DNA of 64,000 nucleotides from Bradyrhizobium sp. DOA9 (GCF_000617845.2 NZ_DF820425.1:2841725-2905724); one strand, 5' to 3'; counted from the first letter of the stretch, positions 54,065-61,948 are shown. A program made the numbers and translations. Notes: a model not told the origin generated them from the sequence alone.

Positions 54065-55147
54065 CTACATCGACCGCTGCGGCGCGGTCTGGAGCAATTG
54101 CCTGACCTGCTCGCTGTAGAACTTTGCATTGCCGGTGGTGCCGTGGCCGCGCGTCTCGGTGCTCGCGGGGATCAAATAGAGCCGGCCGTTCTTGACCCGC
54201 TTCATGGCGGCGTCCGTGAGGCCGGTCTCGGGCGGGTTGCGCTCGTCGTCGGCGGAATTGATCAGCAGCAACGAGGCCTCGATCGCCTCCAGCTTCTCGC
54301 TCGCATTGTAGTCGCGCGAGGATTCCCATTGATAGACGAAGTCGTTGGTATCGGCCGTGATCGGCGTCGCCAGCCGGTCGTCGACCATCTTGTCGGCCTT
54401 GGCCGCGGTCGGCGCCTGCGCTTGATAGGCCAGCGTCCCGCCGATGCTCGCGATGCCGTAGGCGGTGACGGCGTATTTCATCATGCGCGGCTGGCTGGTG
54501 TAATTGCCGCCGTTGTAGTCGGGGTCGTTGCGGATGGTGTCGAGCATGATCCGCCGCAGCATCCAGTTGCGAGAGGCCATCTCGGTCGGTTGCGAGGCCA
54601 TCGGAATCAGCGCGTCCATTGCCTTCGGATATTTCTCGCCCCACAGCCAGGTGTGCATGCCGCCCATCGAATTGCCGATGACGAGCCGCAGATGCTTGAC
54701 GCCGAGGCCTTCCGTCACCAGGCGATATTGCGCCTCGACCATGTCGTCGTAATTGTATTTCGGAAAGCTCGTCTTCATGCCGTCGGAAGGCTTCGACGAT
54801 TTGCCGTGGCCGATATTGTCGGGAATGATGATGTAATATTTGGCGGCGTCGAGCGGCTGCCCCGGGCCGAACAGCTCGCCGGCAAAGGAAGGCGACAACA
54901 TGCTCGCGCCCGACCCGCCTGTTCCGTGCAGAACAAGCACCGGCTGGCCCGAGGGTTCACCGACGGTGGTGTAGTGCAGCTTGAGTTCGGCCATGGTCTC
55001 GCCGGTGTGGAACTTGAAATCCCGGGCGATCCAGTGCCCCTGCTTTGGGGTAGGGTAATCGGCGGAGAATACTGGTGTGGAAATTGCCGGGATCGCCAGG
55101 GACAGCAGGATGGCAGACAGCACCGCGCCGGAAGCTCTCATGTTCAT
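54065..55147 (-). CDS. Exported alpha/beta hydrolase, MetX-like
   Basis: A 360-residue protein with a signal peptide (AVLSAILLSLAIPAISTPVF) and an alpha/beta-hydrolase fold related to homoserine acetyltransferases. The nucleophile elbow is VIGNSMGGMHTWLWGEKYPK, the acid lies in SADDERNPPE, and the His in ETRGHGTTGN. An exported protein cannot act on cytoplasmic acetyl-CoA, so it is more likely an esterase. ATG 55147 and ATG 55141 are both possible; the latter has better spacing to GGGGG. Confidence 0.87.
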   Translation of the reverse strand: MNMRASGAVLSAILLSLAIPAISTPVFSADYPTPKQGHWIARDFKFHTGETMAELKLHYTTVGEPSGQPVLVLHGTGGSGASMLSPSFAGELFGPGQPLDAAKYYIIIPDNIGHGKSSKPSDGMKTSFPKYNYDDMVEAQYRLVTEGLGVKHLRLVIGNSMGGMHTWLWGEKYPKAMDALIPMASQPTEMASRNWMLRRIMLDTIRNDPDYNGGNYTSQPRMMKYAVTAYGIASIGGTLAYQAQAPTAAKADKMVDDRLATPITADTNDFVYQWESSRDYNASEKLEAIEASLLLINSADDERNPPETGLTDAAMKRVKNGRLYLIPASTETRGHGTTGNAKFYSEQVRQLLQTAPQRSM

Positions 55148-55270
55148 TTCCCCCGTTGCGGCTCATGGTCGGCGGCCGCGTTGCAGTGGAACTTAGCAGA
55201 AGTGCGCGGAAGGATGTAGGATTTCGGCGCCGCTGATCGTCCTTGAGGGAAACATTCGGAGACCCCCTGC

Positions 55271-55540
55271 ATGTGCCGCAACATCAAGACGCTGTTCAAC
55301 TTCGAGCCGCCGGCGAGCGAGGATGAGATCCACGCCAGCGCGCTGCAATTCGTGCGAAAGCTGTCGGGTTTCAACAAGCCGTCGCAACTCAACGAGGCGG
55401 CGTTCGATCGCGCGGTGGCCGAGGTCTCCCAGGCCGCGCGAAAACTCCTGACGTCACTGCATACGAATGCACCGGCGCGCGACCGCGAGGTTGAGGCGGA
55501 AAAGGCCAAAGAGCGCTCGCGGCTGCGCTTCGGTACCTGA
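55271..55540 (+). CDS. DUF2277 family protein
   Basis: An 89-residue soluble protein with the highly conserved opening MCRNIKTLFNFEPPASEDEI and the blocks ALQFVRKLSGFNKPS and RDREVEAEKAKERS. I recall it as DUF2277, widespread in bacteria and without known function. Start at ATG 55271 is fixed by the conserved N-terminus. Confidence 0.85.
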   Translation: MCRNIKTLFNFEPPASEDEIHASALQFVRKLSGFNKPSQLNEAAFDRAVAEVSQAARKLLTSLHTNAPARDREVEAEKAKERSRLRFGT

Positions 55541-55633
55541 GCTCAGGCAGCGGACTCCGTGATCTGGCTCACGGTATCTGCCGTCTGGCCTTGCGATGGT
55601 GGCCGCCGGGGTTTTGATCGCCCGGAGCACGAC

Positions 55634-55849
55634 ATGAGCCGCCCCCTTCTTCCGTTGAAAGCAGGTGCCATCGTCTTCACGCTGCTGTGGACGGCGTGGA
55701 TGATGTGGTGGAGCGGCTCGTTCTCGAGCGCCAATGTGATCATCCTTGCTTTGTGCGGCGCGGCGGTCGGCTATCTCTGGTATCGCGCCATGCGCTGGCA
55801 GTTCGAGCGCATGGGCATGCTGCCGCGGCGCGAGGATCAGCCCAAATAG
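55634..55849 (+). CDS. Small membrane protein
   Basis: A 71-residue protein with two hydrophobic segments (AGAIVFTLLWTAWMMWWSGS and ANVIILALCGAAVGYLWYRA) and a short basic C-terminus. ATG 55634 is chosen to give a compact N-terminus before the first segment. It is read towards the convergent collagen-like gene, with 9 bases between the stops. No family is recognised. Confidence 0.65.
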   Translation: MSRPLLPLKAGAIVFTLLWTAWMMWWSGSFSSANVIILALCGAAVGYLWYRAMRWQFERMGMLPRREDQPK

Positions 55850-55858
55850 ACTGGTCGG

Positions 55859-56362
55859 CTAATCCTTGCCGTGCTTCTTCCTTTTCTTTTTCTTCTTGTG
55901 ATCGTCGCCGTGATCGCCCTCGTCATCGACGATTGCCTCGTCGGTCTCCTGGACCGCGGCTTCGAGCGCTTCGCGCTCGGCGGCTTCGCGCTCGCGCTGG
56001 CGGCGGCGTTCGTCCCAGGCGTCGAAGAGCTGGTCGAGCCACGGCAGCACCTGCTCGATCGACGGCAATTGGCCGGGCGGACCCGGCTCGCCGCGCGGGC
56101 CTTGGGGTCCCTGCGGTCCGGCAGGTCCCGGCGCGCCGGCTGGCCCGCGCGGACCGGCTTCGCCCTGCTTTCCTTGCGGACCGGGCTTGCCGGGCGGTCC
56201 GGCCTTGCCGACCGGGCCCGGCTTGCCCTGCGGGCCTGGCTTGCCGCGCGCGCCGTCGGGGCCGCGCCGGCCCGGATGACCTTGTGGCCCCGGCCGTCCC
56301 GGCTCGCCTTGCCGCCCACGAGGACCCTGAGGCCCCGGCCTTCGTCCCTGGTCGTCTGCCAC
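55859..56362 (-). CDS. Collagen-like triple-helix repeat protein
   Basis: A 167-residue protein. Residues about 9-98 are roughly 30 uninterrupted Gly-x-y triplets rich in Pro, Gln, Lys and Arg (for example [19 protein letters not shown]). A short hydrophobic patch ([16 protein letters not shown]), a charged helix, an acidic stretch and a poly-Lys tail (KKKKKRKK) follow. There is no signal peptide or membrane segment. The GTG start at 56362 is supported by GGGAG 7 bases upstream. A FixK/FNR-type box lies 82 bases upstream. Collagen-like segments in bacteria usually trimerise; its role here is unknown. Confidence 0.8.
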   Translation of the reverse strand: MADDQGRRPGPQGPRGRQGEPGRPGPQGHPGRRGPDGARGKPGPQGKPGPVGKAGPPGKPGPQGKQGEAGPRGPAGAPGPAGPQGPQGPRGEPGPPGQLPSIEQVLPWLDQLFDAWDERRRQREREAAEREALEAAVQETDEAIVDDEGDHGDDHKKKKKRKKHGKD

Positions 56363-56443
56363 GCCACTGCTCCCTTCACCTGCAGCAAGCTACTTAGCGG
56401 CGTTTGACGACAGCAGCAATTCTGCCCGCGCATCGCGCCGGGC

Positions 56444-56457
56444 TTGATCAACATCAA
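56444..56457. promoter_or_regulatory. Perfect FixK/FNR-type box in a divergent promoter region
   Basis: TTGAT-CAAC-ATCAA matches the FNR/FixK consensus at all ten defined positions. It lies 65 bases before the small membrane protein start at 56522 and 82 bases before the collagen-like start at 56362. A class II position (centre near minus 40) would give leaders of about 30 and 50 bases for the two genes. Confidence 0.65.
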
Positions 56458-56521
56458 TCGGCGGCGCGAGCGGCCGTGTCATCGATCGCGCGCAGGCCAT
56501 ACCCCTTGCGAGGAACGAGCG

Positions 56522-56764
56522 ATGCGCGCAGCGTGGACGATCTTCTGCCTGTTCGCCGTCATTCTCGTGGCCTCGCTCGGCCTCGATCACCTGCTGGTGC
56601 CCGACATCGTCCCGGTCGCGTTCGCCGAGGAGCCGCAACCGCCATGGGCTGTCATGACGGCTTTCCTGCTCCGCGCCATCGAGCTGATAGCGGCCTCGGT
56701 CGCGATGATCGCGCTCGCGGTCATCGCCGGCGGACTGATCCAGCGGCGCATCCTCGCGCGCTAG
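56522..56764 (+). CDS. Small two-segment membrane protein
   Basis: An 80-residue protein with two hydrophobic segments (AWTIFCLFAVILVASLGLDH and AIELIAASVAMIALAVIAGG) joined by an acidic Pro-rich loop. No family is recognised. Its promoter region has the perfect FixK/FNR-type box, suggesting induction at low oxygen. Its stop TAG overlaps the reverse-strand stop of the Fis-type gene at the palindrome CTAG. Confidence 0.7.
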   Translation: MRAAWTIFCLFAVILVASLGLDHLLVPDIVPVAFAEEPQPPWAVMTAFLLRAIELIAASVAMIALAVIAGGLIQRRILAR

Positions 56765-57009
56765 TCCTGATACGCAGGCACGTCGATGCCGGAGGCGGCA
56801 TAGAGCCTGATCTTGTTGCGCAGCGTGCGCACCGAAAGGCCGAGCACGCGCGAGGCGCGCGTGCGGTTGCCGTCGCAGCGCGCCAGCGTCTGCAGCACGA
56901 GCTCGCGCTCGACCTCGTCGACGGTGGCACCGATCAGAAGCGGAACGATCTGGTTTGGAGCAAGGAATTGCGCGTCCGGCCTGGACGCGGCGACATGAAC
57001 AGTGGTCAT
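56761..57009 (-). CDS. Orphan Fis-type HTH protein
   Basis: An 82-residue protein whose second half is a Fis-type HTH (VERELVLQTLARCDGNRTRA, SRVLGLSVRTLRNKIRLYAA), the kind that ends NtrC-family activators and FlbD. There is no receiver or sigma-54 ATPase domain, so it is either a free DNA-binding protein or a remnant of one. ATG 57009 has GGAGG 7 bases upstream. Its stop overlaps that of the convergent membrane protein by 4 bases. Confidence 0.8.
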   Translation of the reverse strand: MTTVHVAASRPDAQFLAPNQIVPLLIGATVDEVERELVLQTLARCDGNRTRASRVLGLSVRTLRNKIRLYAASGIDVPAYQD

Positions 57010-57189
57010 CAACACACCTCCCGATCAACGCCCGCTTCCATCGTCGGAAGCGGATCGAGAACCAACGACCCCCAAGCCGTGAATCTACGGTGGTCGGGTT
57101 TGGTTAACGAAGGGTTAATCGGGGGCTGCCGCACCGAATTGATCTTGAGAATGCCCAGATGCCGCCGCGATTGGCGAGTGACGGGCCCC

Positions 57190-57957
57190 TCACACCGTCC
57201 GGTAGCCGCCGTCCACCATCACGATGGTTCCGGTGACATAGGCCGACAGGTCGGAGGCGAGGAACACCGCAGGGCCGACGATGTCCTCGGGCTTGCCGGT
57301 GCGCGCCAGCGGGGTGTGATCGATGAAGGCCTGCACCAGCGCCGGATTGGTCGCGCGCACATTGGCGTTGATGTTGGTCTCGATGAAGCCGGGGCCGATC
57401 GCGTTGACGCGCACGCCTTCCTTGCCGAGCTCGACCGCGAGCGCCTTGGTGAAGCCGAGCACGCCGTGCTTCGAGGTGGTGTAGGCCGCCGAGCTCGGCG
57501 TGCGCAGATGCACGAAGGACTGGATCGAGCCGATATTGACGATGCGGCCCTTAGCTGCGCGCAAGGGCGCCAGAAAGGCCTGCGTCATGTTGAAGACGCC
57601 GTTGAGGTTGAGCGAGATGATGTCGTTCCAGTCCTTCGCCACGGTCTCGGTCTCCGCCGTGAAGGCGTTGCGGCGGGTGATGCCGGCATTGTTGACCAGG
57701 ATCGAGACCTGTCCGACCTTGTCCGCGACTTGCCTCGCCAGCGCAAAGCAATCCTCGCGCCTGGTCACGTCGAGCGCAAAGCTCTCGGCCTTGCCGCCCG
57801 CTGTCCGGATCTCCTGCGCCGCCTCCGCCACCGTCTCGGCGTTGACGTCGAGCAGCACGATCTGCGCGCCCTCGCGCGCATAGCCGGCGGCGATCGCCCG
57901 GCCGATGCCCGAGCCGGCGCCGGTGACGACGGCGATGTGGTTCGCGAGCAACGCCAT
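57190..57957 (-). CDS. SDR family NAD(P)-dependent oxidoreductase
   Basis: A 255-residue short-chain dehydrogenase. Cofactor motif TGAGSGIG, structural NNAG, catalytic Ser in NIGSIQSFV and the YxxxK pair in YTTSKHGVLGFT are all present, and the C-terminal GTIVMVDGGYRTV is normal. The Asp after the second strand (LLDVNAET) favours NAD(H). The substrate is unknown; sugar-alcohol or 3-oxoacyl reductase roles are both possible. GGGAGG lies upstream of the ATG. Confidence 0.93.
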   Translation of the reverse strand: MALLANHIAVVTGAGSGIGRAIAAGYAREGAQIVLLDVNAETVAEAAQEIRTAGGKAESFALDVTRREDCFALARQVADKVGQVSILVNNAGITRRNAFTAETETVAKDWNDIISLNLNGVFNMTQAFLAPLRAAKGRIVNIGSIQSFVHLRTPSSAAYTTSKHGVLGFTKALAVELGKEGVRVNAIGPGFIETNINANVRATNPALVQAFIDHTPLARTGKPEDIVGPAVFLASDLSAYVTGTIVMVDGGYRTV

Positions 57958-58068
57958 GGCAGTTTCCTCCCGTTTTCGTTTCGAAGTTTCACGAAAAGCT
58001 AACTCGAAATTAAGGGGTCGGAAACGGCGGCCTTGGCATACTGATCCCGGTTGCTAAACGTTGCGCGC

Positions 58069-58554
58069 ATGATGGAACGGCTCGAAACCTGGAAACTCGC
58101 TCTGGAACGCCTGCGGTCGGCGCCGTCGCCGGACTGGGCCGAGGCCGGCCGGCTCGTGGCCGAGATCGCGCGGATGAGCAGCGACGTCACGCTGCGCCAG
58201 GCCGCCGAGCAGGCCCTGCCGGTGCTGCGCCAGGCCGTCGACAATGACGATCACGTCGTGACGCTGGCGGCGCAGCGCCGTCTCGGTGTGGTGCTCGAGG
58301 TCGTGCACGATCTGACCGCGCCGCGCTTCGGCCGCCGCAACGCCGCGCCGAAGAAGCTCTCCAGCGAGGATCGCGCCCGCAAGATGCTCGGCCTGCCGCT
58401 CGCGGTGCAGCTCACCTGCGAGGACATCAACCAGGCCTATCGCCGCGCCGCCAAGGGCCTGCATCCCGACCAGGGCGGCAGCGCCGAAGCCTTCATCGAC
58501 CTCGCCGCCGCGCGCGACATCCTGATCCATCCCGGCGCGCACAAGGACGCGTGA
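58069..58554 (+). CDS. Protein with C-terminal J-domain-like segment
   Basis: A 161-residue soluble protein. The last 60 residues resemble part of a J domain: KMLGLPLAVQLTCEDINQAY, RRAAKGLHPDQGG with the HPD tripeptide, then DLAAARDILIHP. The N-terminal 90 residues are helical and unassigned. J-domain proteins stimulate Hsp70; a C-terminal position without a Gly/Phe region is less common. ATG 58069 is chosen, with another ATG at 58072. A terminator follows. Confidence 0.8.
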   Translation: MMERLETWKLALERLRSAPSPDWAEAGRLVAEIARMSSDVTLRQAAEQALPVLRQAVDNDDHVVTLAAQRRLGVVLEVVHDLTAPRFGRRNAAPKKLSSEDRARKMLGLPLAVQLTCEDINQAYRRAAKGLHPDQGGSAEAFIDLAAARDILIHPGAHKDA

Positions 58555-58577
58555 GCGTCTCGGGCTTTCGAAAAGCA

Positions 58578-58611
58578 AACCGGGCAACGACGCCCGCGTC
58601 CTTGCCCGGTT
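58578..58611 (+). terminator. Terminator after the J-domain-like gene
   Basis: AACCGGGCAA and TTGCCCGGTT pair perfectly over 10 bases around a 14-base loop, followed by CTTCG. It lies 23 bases after the stop and 22 bases before the convergent stop at 58634, so it may serve both genes. The loop is longer and the T-run shorter than ideal. Confidence 0.7.
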
Positions 58612-58633
58612 CTTCGTCCGCCGATCGATTACC

Positions 58634-58885
58634 TCACCACTTGCAGCTGCCGCTCTTCAGCGCGGCGTCCTTGACCATGAGCGCATCGAGGAAGGTCGGC
58701 ACGCTGGCGCTGGCACGGTGATAGCCGGCCGGCCACGGCGTCGTCGGAATGCTCTCGTCCCAGATCTGGCAGAAGCCGGTGTCCTGCCAGCGGATCAGAT
58801 GATAGCTGGCTTCGGCCGGGCTCGCTGCGACGAACGCAGTGACGGCAAGACCGGCGGCAGCGCACAGCATGGAAATACGACGCAT
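58634..58885 (-). CDS. Small secreted protein, tandem paralogue 1
   Basis: An 83-residue protein with a signal peptide (LCAAAGLAVTAFVAASPAEA) and a short mature part with the block SYHLIRWQDTGFCQIWDESI, a second half VPTFLDALMVKDAALKSGSC and two Cys. The next gene upstream on the same strand encodes a clear relative (YYVIRWDNTGICQVWNEDL). No function is known. GAGGAG precedes ATG 58885. Confidence 0.8.
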   Translation of the reverse strand: MRRISMLCAAAGLAVTAFVAASPAEASYHLIRWQDTGFCQIWDESIPTTPWPAGYHRASASVPTFLDALMVKDAALKSGSCKW

Positions 58886-59070
58886 GATCAGCTCCTCAAA
58901 TGAATGATGTGATGCGCCTCCCGACAATGACGGGGAGGGTGGTGCGGGACGCTCTCGGCATGCCCCCGGACAAGATGTGAGTAGTTCCACGCGCCGCCGA
59001 GGTTCAAAGAATGGGCGCGGCAGCTGCGCGATTTCGGCCCGGGAAACGCTTAAGGCCCGCGCAAAGAAAA

Positions 59071-59098
59071 AGGGCGGATCGCCCGCGCGACCCGCCCT
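59071..59098 (-). terminator. Terminator after secreted paralogue 2
   Basis: On the minus strand AGGGCGGGTCGC and GCGATCCGCCCT form a long stem (with one G-T pair), followed by TTTTTCTTTG. It lies 24 bases past the stop codon of the 59122 gene and separates it from paralogue 1, so the two are transcribed independently. Confidence 0.8.
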
Positions 59099-59121
59099 CA
59101 AACGCGATTCTCGCGTCCGGC

Positions 59122-59382
59122 TCAGAGCGTGCACTTGCGCTCGGCGCGCATCTTGATCTGCAGGTCCGAGGCCTGCTGGAAGGTCGGGAGCGGCTTGCTG
59201 ACAACCTTGTAGGTCGAGACCCCGAACTGGAACGGTTTGTACTTGAGGTCCTCGTTCCAGACCTGGCAGATGCCGGTGTTGTCCCAGCGGATCACGTAAT
59301 AGCCGACCGCCGCCGAGGCCGGCACGGCGAACACGGAACTGGCGATGCCGGCAACGGCACTGAGCGCGAGAAGGCGACGCAT
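59122..59382 (-). CDS. Small secreted protein, tandem paralogue 2
   Basis: An 86-residue protein with a signal peptide (LLALSAVAGIASSVFAVPAS) and mature blocks GYYVIRWDNTGICQVWNEDL and PLPTFQQASDLQIKMRAERK then a final Cys. Spacing of the two Cys and the IRW-x-x-TG-x-CQ-x-W core are shared with the neighbour at 58634. ATG 59382 has AAGGAGAT upstream. It has its own terminator. Function unknown; periplasmic location is likely. Confidence 0.82.
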   Translation of the reverse strand: MRRLLALSAVAGIASSVFAVPASAAVGYYVIRWDNTGICQVWNEDLKYKPFQFGVSTYKVVSKPLPTFQQASDLQIKMRAERKCTL

Positions 59383-59539
59383 GAAGTATCTCCTTGTGGG
59401 AACATGGGACCGAAAAATTCGTGCGGTAAAAGCAGGTCCTTTGCAAGCCGGCGAGCCGCCATTCACGGACATGTCAGCCTTGCCTAACGCATTTGGTTCG
59501 GCAGCGTGCCCGATGGGCCACACGGAAGTTGCTCGGCTC

Positions 59540-59923
59540 TCACTTGGCCAGCGAAGCGACCGCCTCGATCTCGATCAGCATCTTCGGATCGGGCAGCGCC
59601 TGCACCACGCAGGTGGTGCGCGCCGGGTAAGGCGGCGGGCCGAAGGCGCCGGCATAGAGCGCGTTCATCGCGGCAACGTCCGAGGCGCGGGTCAGGAGCA
59701 CGTTGACCTTGACGAGATCGTGCACGCCGGCCCCGGCCTCGGTAAGCACCCGCTTGATGTTGACGACGACATTGGCGAACTGCGCCTCGAAGCCATCGGG
59801 CAGCGCGCCATTGGCATCGAAGCCGGGAATGCCGGAGACGAACAGGAGGTCACCGACGCGCGTCGCAAAGGACAGCGGCGGCGCCTTGACGTGCGGCGGG
59901 GGCGCGAAATGCTGGATCGGCAT
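59540..59923 (-). CDS. RidA family protein
   Basis: A 127-residue protein of the RidA/YjgF family, trimeric deaminases that hydrolyse reactive enamines and imines formed by PLP enzymes or amine oxidases. Family blocks are GDLLFVSGIPGFDANG, ANVVVNIKRVLTEAGAG and YPARTTCVVQALPDPKMLIE, where the Arg of PARTT is the key substrate residue. It is monocistronic; the DNA beyond its start is occupied by repeats. Confidence 0.92.
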   Translation of the reverse strand: MPIQHFAPPPHVKAPPLSFATRVGDLLFVSGIPGFDANGALPDGFEAQFANVVVNIKRVLTEAGAGVHDLVKVNVLLTRASDVAAMNALYAGAFGPPPYPARTTCVVQALPDPKMLIEIEAVASLAK

Positions 59924-59979
59924 GGGATCACCTCGGGACGGGGCTGAGGCAGGAGCGTAGCGGCTGGCCGGAGCTTCTC

Positions 59980-60112
59980 AAAACACAAAGTGCGAAAACA
60001 ACCCCATGCACAGTAGGGATGGTGCGGAAATCATTAGGTTTTGTCGAAATTCGGGATTGCGGTAGTGCGCGTTGCTCCGTCGGGCAAAACAGGGGTAGTA
60101 TGGCATGATGAA
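59980..60112 (-). repeat. Family D interspersed repeat, copy 2 (inverted)
   Basis: Read on the minus strand it begins CATCATGCCATACTACCCCT and ends CTACTGTGCATGGGGTTGTT, like copy 1 at 7381-7500, but the centre differs (GCGCACTACCGCAATCCCGA against GTCGCTTCGGCAAGACCGAA). The stem at its end is weaker than in copy 1. The gene-free stretch 59924-60413 holds this unit, a family A copy and the leader of the 60414 gene. Confidence 0.75.
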
Positions 60113-60184
60113 AGTTGGTGTGTTGCGCAGTGGTTCGGCTCTCCTCCGCGCGGCCCGTCCATGCGAGAGGGGGCCAACGGCCCC

Positions 60185-60271
60185 CGTCATTGCGAGGAGC
60201 CCTTGCGACGAAGCAATCCAGCCTGCCGCCGTGGAACGATTCTGGATTGCTTCGCTGCGCTCGCAATGACG
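60185..60271. repeat. Family A palindromic repeat, copy 9
   Basis: A standard unit (CGTCATTGCGAGGAGCCCTT ... TCGCAATGACG) with a CTGCCGCCGTGGAACGAT centre in which the usual CCAGA is changed to CCAGC. The next 140 bases up to the 60414 gene show no further motif except a ribosome site CCCGGAG. Confidence 0.92.
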
Positions 60272-60413
60272 GCGCATGACGACCTTCCGCGAGTCTCGCC
60301 GACGCCGTACTTGGAAACCGCCGTCCCATCATGTTGCCGCCCCGATCGATCAGGTACATTCGCTGCACCTGATTCGATCCCACCCCCTAGAAAAACAGCC
60401 CCCGGAGACTCCC

Positions 60414-60848
60414 ATGAAGCTCGCATCCACCCTCCGCGCCGCGTGCGTCGCCATTGCCGCGCTGGCCGGCCTCTCGACGACCGCGCGCGCCGACAGCGGC
60501 TTCGTGACGCTGACGATCTACAAGGCCGGCTGGATCATCGGCGGCTCCGGCGGCTCGGGCGTGCTGAACTTCCGCGGCCGCTCGTACGGGCTCTCCACCG
60601 GCGGCCTCGACTACGGCCTGGTGTTCGGGGGATCCAAGACCGTGCTGCGCGGCCGCGTCTCCAACATCAACCGCCCTTCGGACGTCGCCGGCGTCTACGG
60701 CGCCGCCGGCGCGGGCCTCGCGGTCGGTGCCGGCGCCCGCGCCATCGTGCTGACCAACCAGAAGGGCGCGGTGCTGGAGCTGAGCGGCACGCAGGTCGGC
60801 CTAATGGCGAATGCGGATTTGAGCGGGCTTGCGATCACGATGCGATAA
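60414..60848 (+). CDS. Secreted Gly-rich protein of unknown function
   Basis: A 144-residue protein with a signal peptide (ACVAIAALAGLSTTARAD). The mature part is beta-rich with many Gly (GWIIGGSGGSGVLNFRGRSY, LDYGLVFGGSKTVLRGRV) and ends AIVLTNQKGAVLELSGTQVG. The repeated GxGxG strands recall small lipid-binding or barrel-forming proteins, but I cannot name a family. CGGAG lies upstream of ATG 60414. A family C repeat follows directly. Confidence 0.75.
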   Translation: MKLASTLRAACVAIAALAGLSTTARADSGFVTLTIYKAGWIIGGSGGSGVLNFRGRSYGLSTGGLDYGLVFGGSKTVLRGRVSNINRPSDVAGVYGAAGAGLAVGAGARAIVLTNQKGAVLELSGTQVGLMANADLSGLAITMR

Positions 60849-60859
60849 CGCGAGGTGCC

Positions 60860-61016
60860 GTAGGGTGGGCAAAGGCGAGAAGCGCCGTGCCCACCATCTC
60901 TCGGCGGTCGACGGCGGTAATCCTTCAAGACGGCAGCTTCGCAGCCTCCGCAGGATGAGGTCTGTGATCGCGCTGACGGCGCTGGTGGGCACGCTTCGCT
61001 TTGCCCACCTACGAGA
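60860..61016. repeat. Family C palindromic repeat, copy 2 (GGGCAAAGGCG variant)
   Basis: The unit opens GTAGGGTGGGCAAAGGCGAG and closes CTTCGCTTTGCCCACCTACG, with CGCCGTGCCCACC and GGTGGGCACGC inside. It lies between convergent genes ending at 60848 and 61024. Confidence 0.88.
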
Positions 61017-61023
61017 GCACGGA

Positions 61024-61716
61024 CTACGCGCTCACCATCGCATGCACCCGCTCGCAATGCGCGACGAGGTTTGCGTGCGCATCGACGAAGGCCTTCAGCG
61101 GCGTCGGGATCGGAAAGAAATGGATGTTGGCGATGAAGCCGTAGATGCCGGCATCGACGCTCGTCGGCGCCGCGCCGTGCACGAAGCCTGGCACTGGGAC
61201 GATCTCCGCCAGCACCTGCAAATCGGCGAGCCCCCGGGCGTAGGCCTGCTCGGGCGTGTAGCGGCCGATGCCCTGGAAGTGATAGCGCTGCGCGTTGGTG
61301 GCCTTGGCCTTCTCGAAGCCGGCTACGTTCACTTGCGGATGCTGCGCGATGAAGGCGTCGCGGAACGCCGGATAGAAGCGCTCGTCCTTCCAGCGCGAAT
61401 AGGACATCACCCAGTAGAGATCGTCCAGCATGCGCGTCACGAAATGGTTGGTGCGGCGCTGCTCTCGCGACAAGCCGGCATCGATCGTCAGGCGATATTT
61501 CGCGATCGCGTGCGCGATGATGGTCTCGCTGTCGCCGATGGTCTCGTCGTCCTCGACGATGTAGGGCAGCTGCCCGCGCGGCGCGGCAGAGGCATCGAAG
61601 ACGTGCTCATGCACGAACGGCACGCCCGCGAGCCTGAGGAAGGCGTAGACCTTGAGGCCATAGCCGTTGTTGTCGGCGACACCGAAGAGGTCTGGGTAGG
61701 AGTAGAGGGTCAGCAT
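61024..61716 (-). CDS. Glutathione S-transferase family protein
   Basis: A 230-residue protein with a thioredoxin-like N-terminal part (LTLYSYPDLFGVADNNGYGL, RGQLPYIVEDDETIGDSETI) and a helical C-terminal part (PTSVDAGIYGFIANIHFFPI). The layout fits the Tom37/failed-axon-like GST subgroup. ATG 61716 follows GGAGGAG and is preferred to longer starts. A second GST family gene follows upstream on the same strand, separated by a family C repeat. Confidence 0.87.
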   Translation of the reverse strand: MLTLYSYPDLFGVADNNGYGLKVYAFLRLAGVPFVHEHVFDASAAPRGQLPYIVEDDETIGDSETIIAHAIAKYRLTIDAGLSREQRRTNHFVTRMLDDLYWVMSYSRWKDERFYPAFRDAFIAQHPQVNVAGFEKAKATNAQRYHFQGIGRYTPEQAYARGLADLQVLAEIVPVPGFVHGAAPTSVDAGIYGFIANIHFFPIPTPLKAFVDAHANLVAHCERVHAMVSA

Positions 61717-61795
61717 CGGCGGGCTCCTCCGGGGTGGCGGGGCCAGCATGAAGGAGGGGCGGGGCCGGCGCAACAGTCAGGCTTGGCACAGCTCT

Positions 61796-61947
61796 CGTAG
61801 GATGGGTTAGCCGCTCACGAGCGCAGTCCTTCAACGCGCGAAGGTGCAAGGCGTAACCCACCATGTTCGTATCCGCCGAAGCAGAAGTGGTGGGTTACGC
61901 CGCACGGACAGCGCTTCGCGCAGCCGCGCGTCTAACCCACCCTACGA
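61796..61947. repeat. Family C palindromic repeat, copy 3 (GGGTTAGC variant)
   Basis: CGTAGGATGGGTTAGCCGCT at the left pairs with CGTCTAACCCACCCTACGA at the right, and AAGGCGTAACCCACCA with TGGTGGGTTACGCCG in the middle. Its right end lies within 2 bases of the stop of the gene at 61949. Confidence 0.88.
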
Positions 61948-61948
61948 A

